This document shows, piece by piece, positions 44,837 to 56,720 of a DNA stretch of 64,000 bases (positions within the stretch are counted from its first letter, which is position 1; every line of letters starts with the position of its first letter). The DNA is from Epiperipatus broadwayi (taxonomy: Eukaryota; Onychophora; Udeonychophora; Euonychophora; Peripatidae): contig JAQFVV010006208.1 in the NCBI GenBank assembly GCA_028023455.1, forward strand, positions 6,056,963 through 6,120,962, given 5' to 3'. The position numbers were made by a program, and so were the translations under genes. The notes beneath the pieces are model-generated. The model was not told the origin of the DNA. It did no database searches and worked only from the letters and a program-made list of their open reading frames with translations.

Positions 44837-46175
44837 AGGTATTATTAAAGATGTACCGGAAGATTGGAAGAATGCAGTAATAATATTAATATTTTAAAAA
44901 GATGATAAAGAAGATATTAGAAATTACAGACCTATCAGCCTTTTATCAGTTTTATATAAAAATTTTACCAAGATAATTACAACTCGTCTACAGAGAACTT
45001 TGGATTTCCACCAACCAAGAGAACAAGCTGGATTTAAAAGTGGTTTTAGTACAATAGATCATATCCAGGTATTGAGAGAAGTCATAGAAAGGACAAATGA
45101 ATATGAGTTGTCATTATGTTTTGGATTTGTAGATTATGAAAAGGCATTCGATTCTATACACATTTCTTCAGTGATTAAAGCATTGGATCATCAAAGTATA
45201 GATCCAGGATATTGTCATATTTTAAAGAATATTTATAAAAATGCAACAGCAACAATTAGATTACATAATGATACTTGAAATAAGACAAGATGATTCCATA
45301 TCTGCAAAACTTTTTACAGCAGTGCTGCAAGAAGTATTTTGTGGATTAAAATGGGAAACTAAAGGAGTGAAAGTAAATGGAGAGTATTTAAGTCATTTAG
45401 ATTTCGCAGATGATGTAGTTGTTTTTGCAAATAATGCTTCAGAGCTGCAAAAATGTTGCAGGAGTTAGCAGATGAAAGTAGAAAAGTAGGACTAAAGATA
45501 AATGTTAAAAAGACTAAAGTAATGTTTAATCAATTTGCTAAAAATATGAAAATAAAGATTGATTATGAAGAATTAGAAGAAGTTAACAGTTACAAATACC
45601 TTGGTCAGATTATTAATACAGATGGAAACATAATGGAGGAAATTAATCATAGAATTAAACTTGGTTGGAGTGCTTTTGGTAGAAATAACTTGATACTAAA
45701 AGGAAATATGCCTATGTGTTTGAAAAGGATGGTTTTTAACAAATGTGTTTTACCAGTTCTTACTTATGGATCTGAGACTTGGACACTTAATAGAAGAGCA
45801 ATACAGACTTCAGACCACTCAAAGGAGTATGGAGAGATGTATGTTGGGAGTAACAAGAAGAGATCGAAAATGCAATGTATGGGTAAGACAGCAAACAGGT
45901 GTTACTGACCTTATTGAAAAAATTAAAAGATTGAAATGGAGTTGGGCTGGACATATTGCTAGAAGAGATGATAATAGATGGACAATTGAAATTTTAAACT
46001 GGATTCCAAGAGATTGTAAAAGACCTAGAAAGAGACCACATGTGAGATGGATGGATGAAATAAGAAAATGTGCAGGGGTGTTGTGGAGAAGAGAAGCTAA
46101 AGATCGGAGAAGATGGATTAAACTTGGAGAGACCTTCATCCTGCAGTGGATTGATAACGGTTTATGATGATGAAT
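44837..46175 (+). pseudogene. RTE-like non-LTR retrotransposon, 5'-truncated copy 2
   Basis: Starts within the RT (GVPEDWKN-type segment) and matches copy 1 from about 24265 on. REQAGFKSGFSTIDHIQVLR near 45018, CFGFVDYEKAFDSI near 45116, LDFADDVVVFANNA near 45399 (intact FADD), then KYLGQIINTDGN and the basic C-terminus. A deletion near 45275 removes the GIRQGD block, and frameshifts fall near 45455 and 45790. Ends in a short GATGAT repeat. Part of what is missing in copy 1 (KYLGQII) is present here and the reverse is also true. Confidence 0.85.
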
Positions 46176-46655
46176 TATATTTGCAAATGGATTTTCTATA
46201 CATTGGTTCTCCGTATGTTAATCATATACATTTGTTTATTATGAATTTACCTATAAATATTTTAGAATTCAGTTGGCTATTATAATTTATTTATATCTTT
46301 GTGTGGAGGTAATTTATGAAACGGTTATTATTTATTACTACAGCACCCTCTATATGTGATATCTATATTCATGACTTTGCCTATCAATGATTTAAAATAA
46401 ATAAACAAGAAATTTTAATTTTTTATGTCTTATTTTTTTTTAGTTTACATTACATATACAGTAAGCAGACACACACGCGTGTTAAAATTATGCACCTTAT
46501 AATATGATTCACTACTATGTATGGATTTTGGTATTTACATATAGTTTGGAATTAAATGTTATACATATGGAGAAATTATTGTAGATCATTATAATTACAG
46601 AAAAAGTGGAAATTTATACATTAATTACTATTAGTATTGTGGGTTATGTTCTTAT
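46176..46655. other. AT-rich DNA, nothing recognised
   Basis: No gene or bounded repeat supported. Confidence 0.35.
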
Positions 46656-46659
46656 AATA

Positions 46660-47010
46660 GTAATATCATTTATGATCTTTATTACTTTTAACAATGCTTT
46701 TTTAATAACCCATTATTGACGGTTTCGATTGCCCCAGCGATCTTCTTCAGAACAACAATTACTAAGATTTTAATTCATAAACCAGTTGTCAGTAAAGCTT
46801 TGAAATCCATTCATAAAAAGGTTCTCAAAATTTTCATTATTATTTATCTACAATTTATCTTAGTAATTATTGTTCTGAGGAAGATTGCTGGGGCAATCAA
46901 AACCGTAGATATTGGGTTGTAAAAAAGCATTGTAAAAAGTAATAAAGAATATAAATGATATTAATATTATATGGATTTGGCAATGCAATAAGTAAGGTAA
47001 GTTATGTTCT
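46660..47010. repeat. R4 inverted pair with hammerhead-like motifs
   Basis: Arms about 46660-46755 (-) and 46870-46975 (+) flank about 115 bp. The minus motif (46715-46753) reads CTGAAGA, one extra A, GATCGC..GCAATC-type stem, GAAA, CCGTC, AAT. The plus motif (46872-46911) is CTGAGGA ... CAAAACCG, with GAAA lost. The outer TTTTTACAATGC and GATATTAATATTATATGG ends are shared with the other R4 copies. Confidence 0.55.
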
Positions 47011-47805
47011 TGTAAGTAAAATCCAAATGTCTTCAGGATCCTGTTTTTATTAATTTTGTCTTATGTTCAATATATCGAAAAAATTCCTCTTTTGAAGTTA
47101 GTTAAATTATACTTAAATATAAAAATTATTCTTCACGTATAAATAGAGTAGCTAAAATTTAAAAAAAAAAAACATTAATCATAAAAAAATCATGAAAGTA
47201 GTTGTGGACATGAGTTTTATCCTCAAAATATCACTACTGTGTGCAATGAATCAAACGATAGAAAGAGGAAGTTGAAAGAGACTTGGTTTATTGCAAAGTC
47301 TAAAAACGTTATCAATCAGTGTGCCACTGCGTATGCACTGAAATATTAACCATTCAGTTCCAATATGTCACCATGATTACCGAAAGAGCTTGGCAAATAG
47401 TTTTTTTGTGATTAATGTTTTTTTGAATTTTAGCTACTCTGTTTATCACACTTTATACGTGAATAATAATTTTCATTATCTGACAGAGTTTTTGTATTAT
47501 TTACTTAAATATAAACTAAATTAAGCAACATTTTGAATTGGGAAAACAGATTCAAAGGCTAAATGTTAAAGATATCATAATATGAAAAGAAAACGAATAG
47601 TCACTTATGAAATAGACATTCACTAACATATTACTTTTTACAAAGTTGCAAATTTGGTTGTAGAATATATGTTTATTAATACTGTTTTTTCATAGTTTAA
47701 TATTTATTGCAGTATTATCGTTTTTTATATTTTTGTGGAATTATTAAACATATTAAATAAAGTTTATACTAAAACACTAATTGCCAAGTTGTCTTTGTAT
47801 GGTGC
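47011..47805. other. AT-rich DNA, nothing recognised
   Basis: No gene or bounded repeat supported. Confidence 0.35.
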
Positions 47806-47810
47806 GACTT

Positions 47811-47930
47811 TTTTTTTTTTCCATATGTCATAGCATCGGACGGGAGGCGAACCTGCAACAACCGTCTGCAACCAACTGCTTGCTTGCAAGGTGGCTGCGC
47901 TGACCTCTCGGCTGACAACGCTTGACTTTC
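47811..47930 (-). mobile_element. Short tRNA-derived SINE (R5)
   Basis: Minus-strand full-length copy: poly-T 47811-47820, CATATGTCATAGCATCGG, B box GCAGGTTCGCCTCC, GCAAGCAAGCAGTTGG and A-box region AGCCGAGAGGTC. Short direct repeat GACTTT at each end. Confidence 0.85.
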
Positions 47931-49145
47931 TTTCTTTGATGATGAAAATGATAGTATTTTAAAATGTTAAAATTAATAAATAATGTTGGTATGTACCAAG
48001 TTTGGTGTCTTTATAATCACTAACTGCTTAGTTTTATGGCAGTCTCAAAGCGGATGGTTTCAAGATTAATTCTTATAAGAGTGAAAAAATATTTTGGTAT
48101 GAATTAAATAAGCTAAATGAAAACGTTGTTCAACCTGCCATTTGAGTGCATATGCATCACATGACTATCCAGATAGTCATGTGATTATTACTCCGCTATC
48201 TGCGTTATATTGTTAAATCAATTAACCGATAATTGGTATTCTTCAGAAACAAAAGATACGGTATAATGTTATTAAAAGTCACAATAAAGATGTAATTAAA
48301 ACTAAAGACTGTTGCACTATTCTATAATTTAATGATGAAGATGTCCAGATCTGATGATGTTACTTTTCCTGATCCAAACACTATATGAAATGTTTGGTTA
48401 TTTAATGATTCTCTGAAAATTTTATTACTCAGTTATTATTTAGATGATGAATTGAAATCAAAATGCACTCTATTTCTTTCATTATCTAACTACCACCATT
48501 TTTATTAGGATAATGCTTAATTTATGTCATTACTTTATGATAGTAATTAGTAGTTGTTGGAAAGTATAGATTTAAAATTAAGCCATGCAATAAATTAATT
48601 CCCCGAGATATTCCCTTATTATTTTAGATTAAACATTAATTCAGTTGCTTATTTTAAATTACTGCATAATTAAAAGTTCAATAGTGTTATATTTTATCTT
48701 GTATTTAATTCTAACTTACCATACAGTATAGTAAATCAGCATTACATCTTTATTTTATTAATTTAATTTTATCATACAGTAGAGGTTGTTCAATGCATGT
48801 GGATGATGGGAGGAGATGAGGTATAGACCATAACTTGTAAATTTAAATGATAGAACTTTACCAATTTTAATTATTTATTTATTTTAAAACTTAATAGATG
48901 CTTTATTCCTATTAAAAATAATGTTTTATCCCATACCTAGTATACATTTTACACCTTATAGATCTCTGTAACCCCCAACTGAGCTAAGATATGGTATGAC
49001 AGCATTTTAAGGGTCTCATTAATAATTTTAAAGCAAGATCGATCAGACTAGTAGTTTATTCTATGATCAATAGAATTGGTGCCCCCGGGTATTTGTTGAT
49101 AGGAAAGGTAGAAGAGGTGTTGGGAGAGGGTTACAATATATATAT
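47931..49145. other. AT-rich DNA, nothing recognised
   Basis: No gene or bounded repeat supported. Confidence 0.4.
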
Positions 49146-49150
49146 ATATA

Positions 49151-50588
49151 TAGTAACATTTTTCGTATTACTAGGCCACTATACGCCTCAAATTTATATT
49201 TGAGTGTGAGTTGATCAAGCTGTATCAAAAGAAAAAAGAAAGTTGTATTTCTATTCTCAACACAGCTATTTTTCCTGATCAACTTTGGCCTAGAACTATT
49301 ACCGAGTACAATCGTGAGCAGAACCAGTTTTTAATTTCTACTTGAGGGCGCCAGAGTCATTAGACCCACTGAGACTGCGTCAAACATATTGTAGCCCGTA
49401 AGGTAATAATTATACGATCTGAGTTAACATTCTCGTTAAGAAGAAGATATCCCCATTTTTTCTTAATTACGGAAATTAAATCTATCAAAAAAAAATAATT
49501 TGTATACCGATCTAAGTTAAATAACTAAAGGTAAAACTTAAATAGAATAGCATTAATTTTATACACATACAATGAAAGTGAAGTTAATAATAAAGATTTA
49601 TTCTAACTCGTCAAGCATTCAATATTTATGATTAAGACAAAATTATAATGTTGGAAAAGATTGTGCATATGAATTTAATAATTTGATTCAAATATTGGAG
49701 TAATAATTATTTAGTCTTATTTTCCGTAGTAACAGTTTGGTTCATTTCTCAGTTCGCAAATCTTCTGATCCAAGAAAAATTTATGGGATAACATTTCCAT
49801 TCAACTCACTATTCATAAAGCTTTATGTAAAAAAATTATGGCCATTTACTTACCGGTAAGTTGACATTAAGTAGGTCATCGATCTTCCCGATGTACAATT
49901 CAGTTAGTGGGTAGTCCGCAGTAGTTGTTTTTCTTTTAGTTTTATTTCCGAATCTCCGATCTAATTTAGGTAGCCAGATGACGATCTAGGTGACTTTTTT
50001 TGAGAGAAAGTGTCGGCAAACGATAGAGTTCTACTCACTCATGGCGAGCGATTTCAGTTCGTATCTAAGTGGACACATTTTATTAAAAAAAATACGAGGC
50101 ACTTCAAATTGCTCAGCACTATTGGAACAATAAGAGAAAAGAGACACCTTTTCAAATCTGTCGGCTCCTTTTATAGCTCTAGATTCTTTTTAAAAGCTCT
50201 GCGCATGTTCTTTTTTTTTTCTTTGTTCTACTTTATAAACTTCTACATTATTCTCCTTTTCTTATTACAAAGTCTGTTTTTCCGTTAAGAATTTCTGACA
50301 TTTTTAATTATTATCAGAAAGTTGTTTCTGATAGCAATCTTTCACCTTTTGAAATTTCCTTTCACTATTTGAAGCAATGATTCAATATGCACTTTCCAAC
50401 ATTGAATTTATTTCAGTTAACTTATTTCTAAAAAAAAAAGAAAAATTAAACTTTCACTGTACGTTTTTTTTTTTAAAAACATTATGTTACAAAAAAAAAA
50501 TAAAGATCGTGTTCGCTCTCCTTTCTTCTTTTTTATAATACCTAATATTAAAAAGTAATTTGTACCGTATATATAAATAAATGGTACA
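49151..50588 (-). repeat. 3' LTR of the Ty3/Gypsy element
   Basis: 1438 bp; in element sense begins TGTACCATTTATTTATA and ends GTTACTA, corresponding to a TG...CA border with one damaged end. It holds promoter/poly(A) functions by family, but I could not place TATA or poly(A) sites with confidence. Confidence 0.9.
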
Positions 50589-50654
50589 ATACCACCGGGG
50601 CAGGGGAATGAGAATAAAATATGGGTTTGAACTAATTTTATTCTTAATAAGTCT

Positions 50655-53057
50655 TTATGGAGTACTTCTAACCCACGTCCTAGTCTTATATGGTTTCAGT
50701 GACCTAGCGTTATAGGTACCCCTTTCTCCTTCACCATTCTTTAAAGTGAAAGCATTTGGACCATCCTGTCGGCTGATTTGGTAAGGTCCCTCATACAAAT
50801 TTTGGAACTTTTTAAAAATATGCTTCCCAGTTTGACTCACAGGGTTCGTTTTTACCCATACTGTATCCCCTGTTTTAAACTTATTAGTCAGGCCTCCTTT
50901 CCGCTGGGTTCGGAGCTTGGCACAGTGTTCCAATTTTTTTCTTGCTTCTTCATGATCTCTCCCTTTATCAATGTTTTCTGGACCAGCGGGTAACTTGGAT
51001 TGGTACAATCTAGGTATTGCTTGTCCGAAGTGAAGTCTTACAGGTGCAAATCCGGTAGATTCATTATGAGACCAATTTATGAAATTTAACACCCTTGGGA
51101 GTTGTTTCACCCATCCTCTATGGTTGGATGCAGTATATACCCTGAAGAGGCGTCCTAACTCTCTCATCACCCACTCACAAGGGTTTGATTGCAGATTTCG
51201 TATGGATGACAATATGTGTTTTACCTCCATCCTCTCTATCCACTGATGCCAATCATAAGATGTGAACGGCATACCGCGGTCCGACAAAATAGCTTTTGGT
51301 TTGCCTACCCTTTTAAAATATCGTACCTCAAGGGCTCGTATGGCATTCTTGGTATTGGCTTGGGTCATCGGATATGCTGACACCCATTTTGAAAAAAGGT
51401 CATATACTACTAGTAGATATTTCATTTTCCCGAAAGCTGGCAATGGTCCATAGAAATCAATAGCCACCAGGTCATTGGGTTCTTTAGGGATGATAGAATT
51501 CAATAGACCTTGATACGACTTGTTTGCTGGTTTTGTCTTCTGACACATTTCACATGAGCTTACTATCCTGGTGACCTGTGCTCTCATATTCAGCCAGTGG
51601 AACCATGTCCTCAATAAGGCTTCCACTTTATTTACACCATAGTGCCCATACAAATGATGTGTGTAGTCAATAAGTCCTTCCTGTAAACTTTCTGGTATGA
51701 TCATTTTCCATTGATCCCTTCGAGGGTCAGTGATATACCATAGTATCCCTTCTTTCAGGCGGTATCTCTCATTAGTGTTAGCATCTGCTGTCTCTCCCGC
51801 TTCATCTTTGTCTTCTAGTTGATCAATAATTTTCTTGTAGGTCGGGCTTTGCCATTGTACCTTTCCTAAGTGTCTCAATCCTTCTTCTACTACAGCGTCT
51901 GTTTCTAATTCTACACTTGCCAAACAGATATCTTCCATCTGCAAATGGTCCTGGGTATCAGGAACAATATTCCGGCTCAATGTGTCAGCTACCACATTTT
52001 CAGTGCCCTTACAATACTGGATGGAATAATTGAACTCCTGGAGAAAAAGGCTCCATTGGATTAGCCTACTATTTGTTAAATAACTGGGATTTAAGAACTC
52101 TAGGCTCTTATGATCTGTCCTAACAATCGTTTCCGATCCTATCAAGAATTGGCGGAACTTCTGAAATGCCCACACCATAGCCAAGGCCTCTTTCTCTGTT
52201 ACACAGTAATTAATCTCTGCACCTCTCAGTGGTCTGCTGACAAAATAAATTACACCCCAGGTACCATCTTCGTGAGCTTGAATAAGAGCAGCACCTAACC
52301 CATACCCACTACTATCCACCTGAACAATAAACAGTTTCCTTAAGTCAGGGTAAACCAACATCACTTGACTAAGGAATTTCTCTTTAATAATCCTAAAATT
52401 GGTCTCATGCTCTTCCGTCCATTTCCATGACGTTCCCTTATGTAATAATTGCAGCAGAGGCTCCATGTCTGAAGAAAAGTTTTTGTAAAATTTATTGTAG
52501 AAATTACACATCCCCAAAAATGATCTCACCTGTTTTGGTGTTCGAGGGGCTGGGAAATCTCGTATTGCCTGGATTTTGTCCAGGTGGGGTCTAATTCCAT
52601 TGGCATTAATTAAGTGCCCTAAGAAATTCACTTCTTCCACTGCTAAACAGCTTTTTTGCAAATTAATGCGAATATCCTTCATATTGCACTCTTGTAGAAA
52701 CAACTTGAGGTGTTGTAAGTGTTCCTGGGCGTTATTGGATGCAATAATCACATCATCCATGTAAACAGTGATTAACTTTTTGATTTCCGGGAACAGCACA
52801 TGATCGAGACATTTTAGCAGGCCTGCTCCACTATTCTTGAGACCAAAAGGCATTCTGTTATATTGGTACGATATACCATTATATCGAAATGTTGTGTACT
52901 TCCGGTCAGCAGGGTGTAACCTGATCTGCCAATAGCTGGCAGTCAGATCTAACGTGGAAAATATCTTTTTTCCCCGGAATTTATTTACCAACTCATTAAT
53001 TGGAGGTGGAACATTTTGATCTGGCCATGTAATCTTGTTCAATTGTCTGGCATCCAA
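50655..53057 (-). pseudogene. Ty3/Gypsy pol: RT (most), RNase H, integrase
   Basis: 800 open residues. RT motifs: LDLTASYWQIRL, RMPFGLKNSG, and the catalytic YMDD (LITVYMDDVIIASNN), where Gypsy elements usually have YVDD or YIDD. RNase H follows, with VQVDSSGYGLGAAL, CVTEKEALAMVWA and VRTDHKSLEFL supplying the D-E-D residues. The integrase has an HHCC finger (HHLYGHYGVNK ... CEMCQK) and the DDE core: AIDFYGP, ILSDRGMPF, and an ELGR-type E block in NPCEWVMRELGR. The C-terminal tail has GDTVWVKTN and a GPYQI-like segment. This is the longest ORF in the window. It is joined to the N-terminal RT part only by a frameshift. Confidence 0.92.
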
Positions 53058-53356
53058 ACACAGTCGTATGGTTCCATTTTTTTTTTTACAACCACCAATG
53101 GGTTATTATATGCTGACGAACCCTTAGTGATAATATCCCACTCCTCCATTTTAGCTAATTCTCTCTCTACCTCAGCTCTATAGTGGTGTGGCACTGGGTA
53201 TGATCTTGCCTGGTATGGTGTACTGTCAGCGATCTTGATCCTGTGCTCATACCCTTTAATAACCCTGGGTTTATCTGAAAAATTCGATTTATATTCATTT
53301 AAGACTTCTTTTAGGTCCTCTTTCCATCCTTCCTTCACTCCCTTTATTACTTCATC
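53039..53356 (-). pseudogene. Ty3/Gypsy pol: N-terminal part of RT, frameshifted
   Basis: YEHRIKIADSTPYQARSYPV and SSAYNNPLVVVKKK are the standard leading segment of Gypsy RT. The frame is lost at a run of ten T (plus strand, about 53079-53088), after which the RT continues in the frame of 50655-53057. Only the homopolymer length separates the two, so a sequencing error is possible. A single TGA near 53359 separates this part from the protease frame upstream. Confidence 0.85.
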
Positions 53357-53359
53357 AAT

Positions 53360-53887
53360 TCATGCCTCTATTGAAGGCTGTTCTATCTCAACCTCCATAT
53401 TACATACGTTTTGCTGGTTCATTCTCATCCGCGACCCAAACTCCACTTCTTCCCCATCACAGATAATCTTTTCATCTTTATAATTGATCACACACCCAGT
53501 TTTGTGCATAAAATCTAACCCCAATATGGTTTCATGTACCAACCCTTTTAGAATTAATAGCATGTGGGGCATAATTTTATCCCCTATCTTAATTTGCACC
53601 CAAACCTGTTTTGAGCCCAATTGTGCCTTTTTGTTATTTGCTAATGTTATTAGCGTGCTTTTCACTGGTAGAGTTTGTATCTCTATGGGTTGGCTCCGCA
53701 TGCGCTCATACGTTGTTTCTGACATTACCGATATCTGGCTGCCAGAATCCCACAATGTCTCTACTTTGACATCGTTTATTTGCAAAACAACCTTTGGGCA
53801 TTCTTGAGATGTGTACTTAATCGATTCACCATCCCACTCACAAATAAGATTATCTATCCTCTTTTCTTCTGTTGTTCTACTGATCAC
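53360..53887 (-). CDS. Ty3/Gypsy aspartic protease
   Basis: Retropepsin-like: TLWDSGSQISVM (active-site DSG), a hydrophobic strand, and ETILGLDFMHKTG (the conserved GLDF/GxDW-like turn). About 175 residues, then one in-frame TGA before the RT. It would cleave the Gag-Pol polyprotein. Confidence 0.8.
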   Translation of the reverse strand: MISRTTEEKRIDNLICEWDGESIKYTSQECPKVVLQINDVKVETLWDSGSQISVMSETTYERMRSQPIEIQTLPVKSTLITLANNKKAQLGSKQVWVQIKIGDKIMPHMLLILKGLVHETILGLDFMHKTGCVINYKDEKIICDGEEVEFGSRMRMNQQNVCNMEVEIEQPSIEA

Positions 53888-54523
53888 TTTATTTCTTTTC
53901 TTTTTCCTTTTTTTTTACTGGTTCTTTTATTTCTTCTTTTAATTCTCTGACCATCTCTGCCATTTCTTTTTTTATTTCTTCTTTGAATTTTGTCATGCAT
54001 TCGTATAATAGTTTTTTTTATTAAGGGTTCCATGCCCTCTTTTAATTCTTCCGCACTTTCTGCCATATTTTGTATATTTTTATTACTTCTCAATTTCATA
54101 TATGGCCATGTTGCTTATTTTTGCTACCGTAAACAAAATCTTAACGCTATCAATTGTTACGATATAAATACAATATTTTATTTTGTTTTGCTAATAAATT
54201 CGTTCACCGACACCCCTCTCTTTTATCACCCTATAATCTCCCGTCCCCTTCTACCTTTATCGTCACTTCTTACCTTTGATCGGTTTTATTTATTATTTAA
54301 TAATTTATACGCTATTATTTTTTTTCAATATAGCCTTCTTTAAAATCCTACTCTAAAAAAAACTTTTGTAATCGTACGCAATAACTTTTTAGATTTGCGC
54401 ACTATTTGTGGTCATATTTATTTTCCGGCTATGGACATTAAATTCTCAATTTTATGCCATTTTTAAATTTTCTCAGGTCGTGGTTTTTTTTTCTTTTCGT
54501 AAGCCTCGAGTTGGGCAAGCCAT
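53884..54523 (-). pseudogene. 5' leader and residual gag of the Ty3/Gypsy element
   Basis: Only about 640 bp lie between the 5' LTR and protease. One short lysine/arginine-rich frame (53884-54099, MKLRSNKNIQNMAESAEELK) could be the start of gag, ending in basic low-complexity residues. No capsid or zinc knuckle is visible, so most of gag is missing. Such a copy could move only if Gag were supplied elsewhere. Confidence 0.6.
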
Positions 54524-55960
54524 TGTAACGTTTTTTGTATTACTAGGCCACTATACGCCTCAAATTTATATTTGAGCGTGAGTTGATCAAGCTGTATCAA
54601 AAGAAAAAAGAAAGTTGTATTTCTATTCTCAACACAGCTATTTTTCCTGATCAACTTCGGCCTAGAACTATTACCGAGTACAATCGTGAGCAGAACCAGT
54701 TTTTAATTTCTACTTGAGGATGTCAGAGTCGTTAGACCCACTGAGACTGCGTCAAACATATTGTAGCCCGTAAGGTAATAATTATACGATCTGAGTTAAC
54801 ATTCTCGTTAAGAAGAAGATATCCCCATTTTTTCTTAATTACGGAAATTAAATCTATCAAAAAAAAATAATTTGTATACCGATCTAAGTTAAATAACTAA
54901 AGGTAAAACTTAAATAGAATAGCATTAATTTTATACACGTACAATGAAAGTGAAGTTAATAATAAAGATTTATTCTAACTCGTCAAGCATTCAATATTTA
55001 TGATTAAGACAAAATTATAATGTTGGAAAAGATTGTGCATATGAATTTAATAATTTGATTCAAATATTGGAGTAATAATTATTTAGTCTTATTTTCCGTA
55101 GTAACAGTTTGGTTCATTTCTCAGTTCGCAAATCTTCTGATCCAAGAAAAATTTATGGGATAACATTTCCATTCAACTCACTATTCATAAAGCTTTATGT
55201 AAAAAAATTATGGCCATTTACTTACCGGTAAGTTGACATTAAGTAGGTCATCGATCTTCCCGATGTACAATTCAGTTAGTGGGTAGTCCGCAGTAGTTGT
55301 TTTTCTTTTAGTTTTATTTCCGAATCTCCGATCTAATTTAGGTAGCCAGATGACGATCTAGGTGACTTTTTTTCGAGAGAAAGTGTCGGCAAACGATAGA
55401 GTTCTACTCACTCATGGTGAGCGATTTCAGTTCGTATCTAAGTGGACACATTTTATTAAAAAAATACGAGGCACTTCAAATTGCTCAGCACTATTGGAAC
55501 AATAAGAGAAAAGAGACACCTTTTCAAATCTGTCGGCTCCTTTTATAGCTCTAGATTCTTTTTAAAAGCTCTGCGCATGTTCTTTTTTTTTTCTTTGTTC
55601 TACTTTATAAACTTCTACATTATTCTCCTTTTCTTATTACAAAGTCTGTTTTTCCGTTAAGAATTTCTGACATTTTTAATTATTATCAGAAAGTTGTTTC
55701 TGATAGCAATCTTTCACCTTTTGAAATTTCCTTTCACTATTTGAAGCAATGATTCAATATGCACTTTCCAACATTGAATTTATTTCAGTTAACTTATTTC
55801 TAAAAAAAAAGAAAAATTAAACTTTCACTGTACGTTTTTTTTTTTTTAAAACATTATGTTACAAAAAAAAAATAAAGATCGTGTTCGCTCTCCTTTCTTC
55901 TTTTTTATAATACCTAATATTAAAAAGTAATTTGTACCGTATATATAAATAAATGGTACA
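54524..55960 (-). repeat. 5' LTR of the Ty3/Gypsy element
   Basis: 1437 bp; begins (element sense) TGTACCATTTATTTATA and ends CGTTACA, so it keeps perfect TGTA...TACA ends. Almost identical to 49151-50588, apart from scattered substitutions (such as GAGGATGTC for GAGGGCGCC) and single-base homopolymer differences. Confidence 0.92.
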
Positions 55961-55989
55961 ATATATATATATGTGTGTGTGTTATCTAA

Positions 55990-56720
55990 AAAAAATTATG
56001 GGTTAGAGATATAAATGATATATTTTGCAGGTTCATGTGTGTATGATTTTGATTATGAATTTACTGATATTTTAGATTCATTATATAAAAGATGCTCTAG
56101 ACTATATTGGATGTATACTATAAAAACAGCATATACTGCTTATCAAAAAAAATAGTAACATCATAACCAGGGCTAACAATTCAATCTCTCTTGAGGCCCA
56201 TGGAGTTTATGAAATTTAATGTGGCATTTGTAAAAATTCTTACTTAGGTACGAATGAGCATCACATCAGTACAAGAAGAGATGAACATGCAAATGCAGTT
56301 AAACTATACTCATCATCAACAATACTCTCACTGTATGCTATGGATTCAGGTCTCAGTTTGATTTTTCTACCATCTGGATTCTATTTAGATGTGTCACTGT
56401 CTAACAATGTAAAATCAGAGAAATCATTGAGATACTAAAATAAAACAAATTTTATCAATAAAGATATGACACATGCAATTTTCTTCCTATTTGGAAGCAT
56501 TTTTTTAAAAACTTATTACTCTGAAGATTTTCTGATTTTTAGTTTTTCAATTTTATATACCTCTTTTTTATTTGTGGAACTTTGATATTGTTATAAACTG
56601 TGTTTGCTACAACTATTTTTATAATATTTTATTCATTACCCAATTGATGGCTTATGTAATCAATATAGAACATCAGTATATTCATAATCAAAATCATACA
56701 TGGATGAATCCACACAGTAT
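55990..56720 (+). pseudogene. Penelope-like element, GIY-YIG endonuclease fragment with inverted flanks
   Basis: GVYEI-stop-CGICKNSYLGT at about 56202-56256 followed by RRDEHANAVKLYSSST is the GIY-YIG domain of a Penelope-like protein of another family than the one at 41.3 kb; the usual YIG is YLG. The downstream SLYAMDSG region is also family-like. Inverted repeats (GTATGATTTTGATTATGAAT near 56035 and its complement near 56690) flank it, as inverted pseudo-LTRs would. A further copy of the right flank is at 62985-63190. RT domain not present. Confidence 0.65.

Larger units (their letters stand above)
49151..55960 (-). mobile_element. Ty3/Gypsy LTR retrotransposon, complete outline, coding part defective
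   Basis: Two direct LTRs (49151-50588 and 54524-55960) enclose protease, RT, RNase H and integrase on the minus strand. The flanks are ATATA-type on both sides, a likely 5-bp TSD, though hidden in an AT microsatellite. The LTRs differ at only about a dozen sites, so insertion is recent. A likely primer-binding site starts TGGCTTGCCCAACTCGAG just inside the 5' LTR (minus strand, about 54505-54522). There is room for only a very short gag, and no env follows pol. Confidence 0.92.

Noticed and set aside
45819-46139. 106-residue minus-strand frame (and the similar one at 25259-25582)
   Set aside because: Both are antisense to the RTE C-terminal region; their similarity to each other only reflects the shared LINE.
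50778-52764. Several plus-strand frames of 60-70 residues
   Set aside because: They lie antisense to the well-supported Ty3/Gypsy pol and are its shadows.
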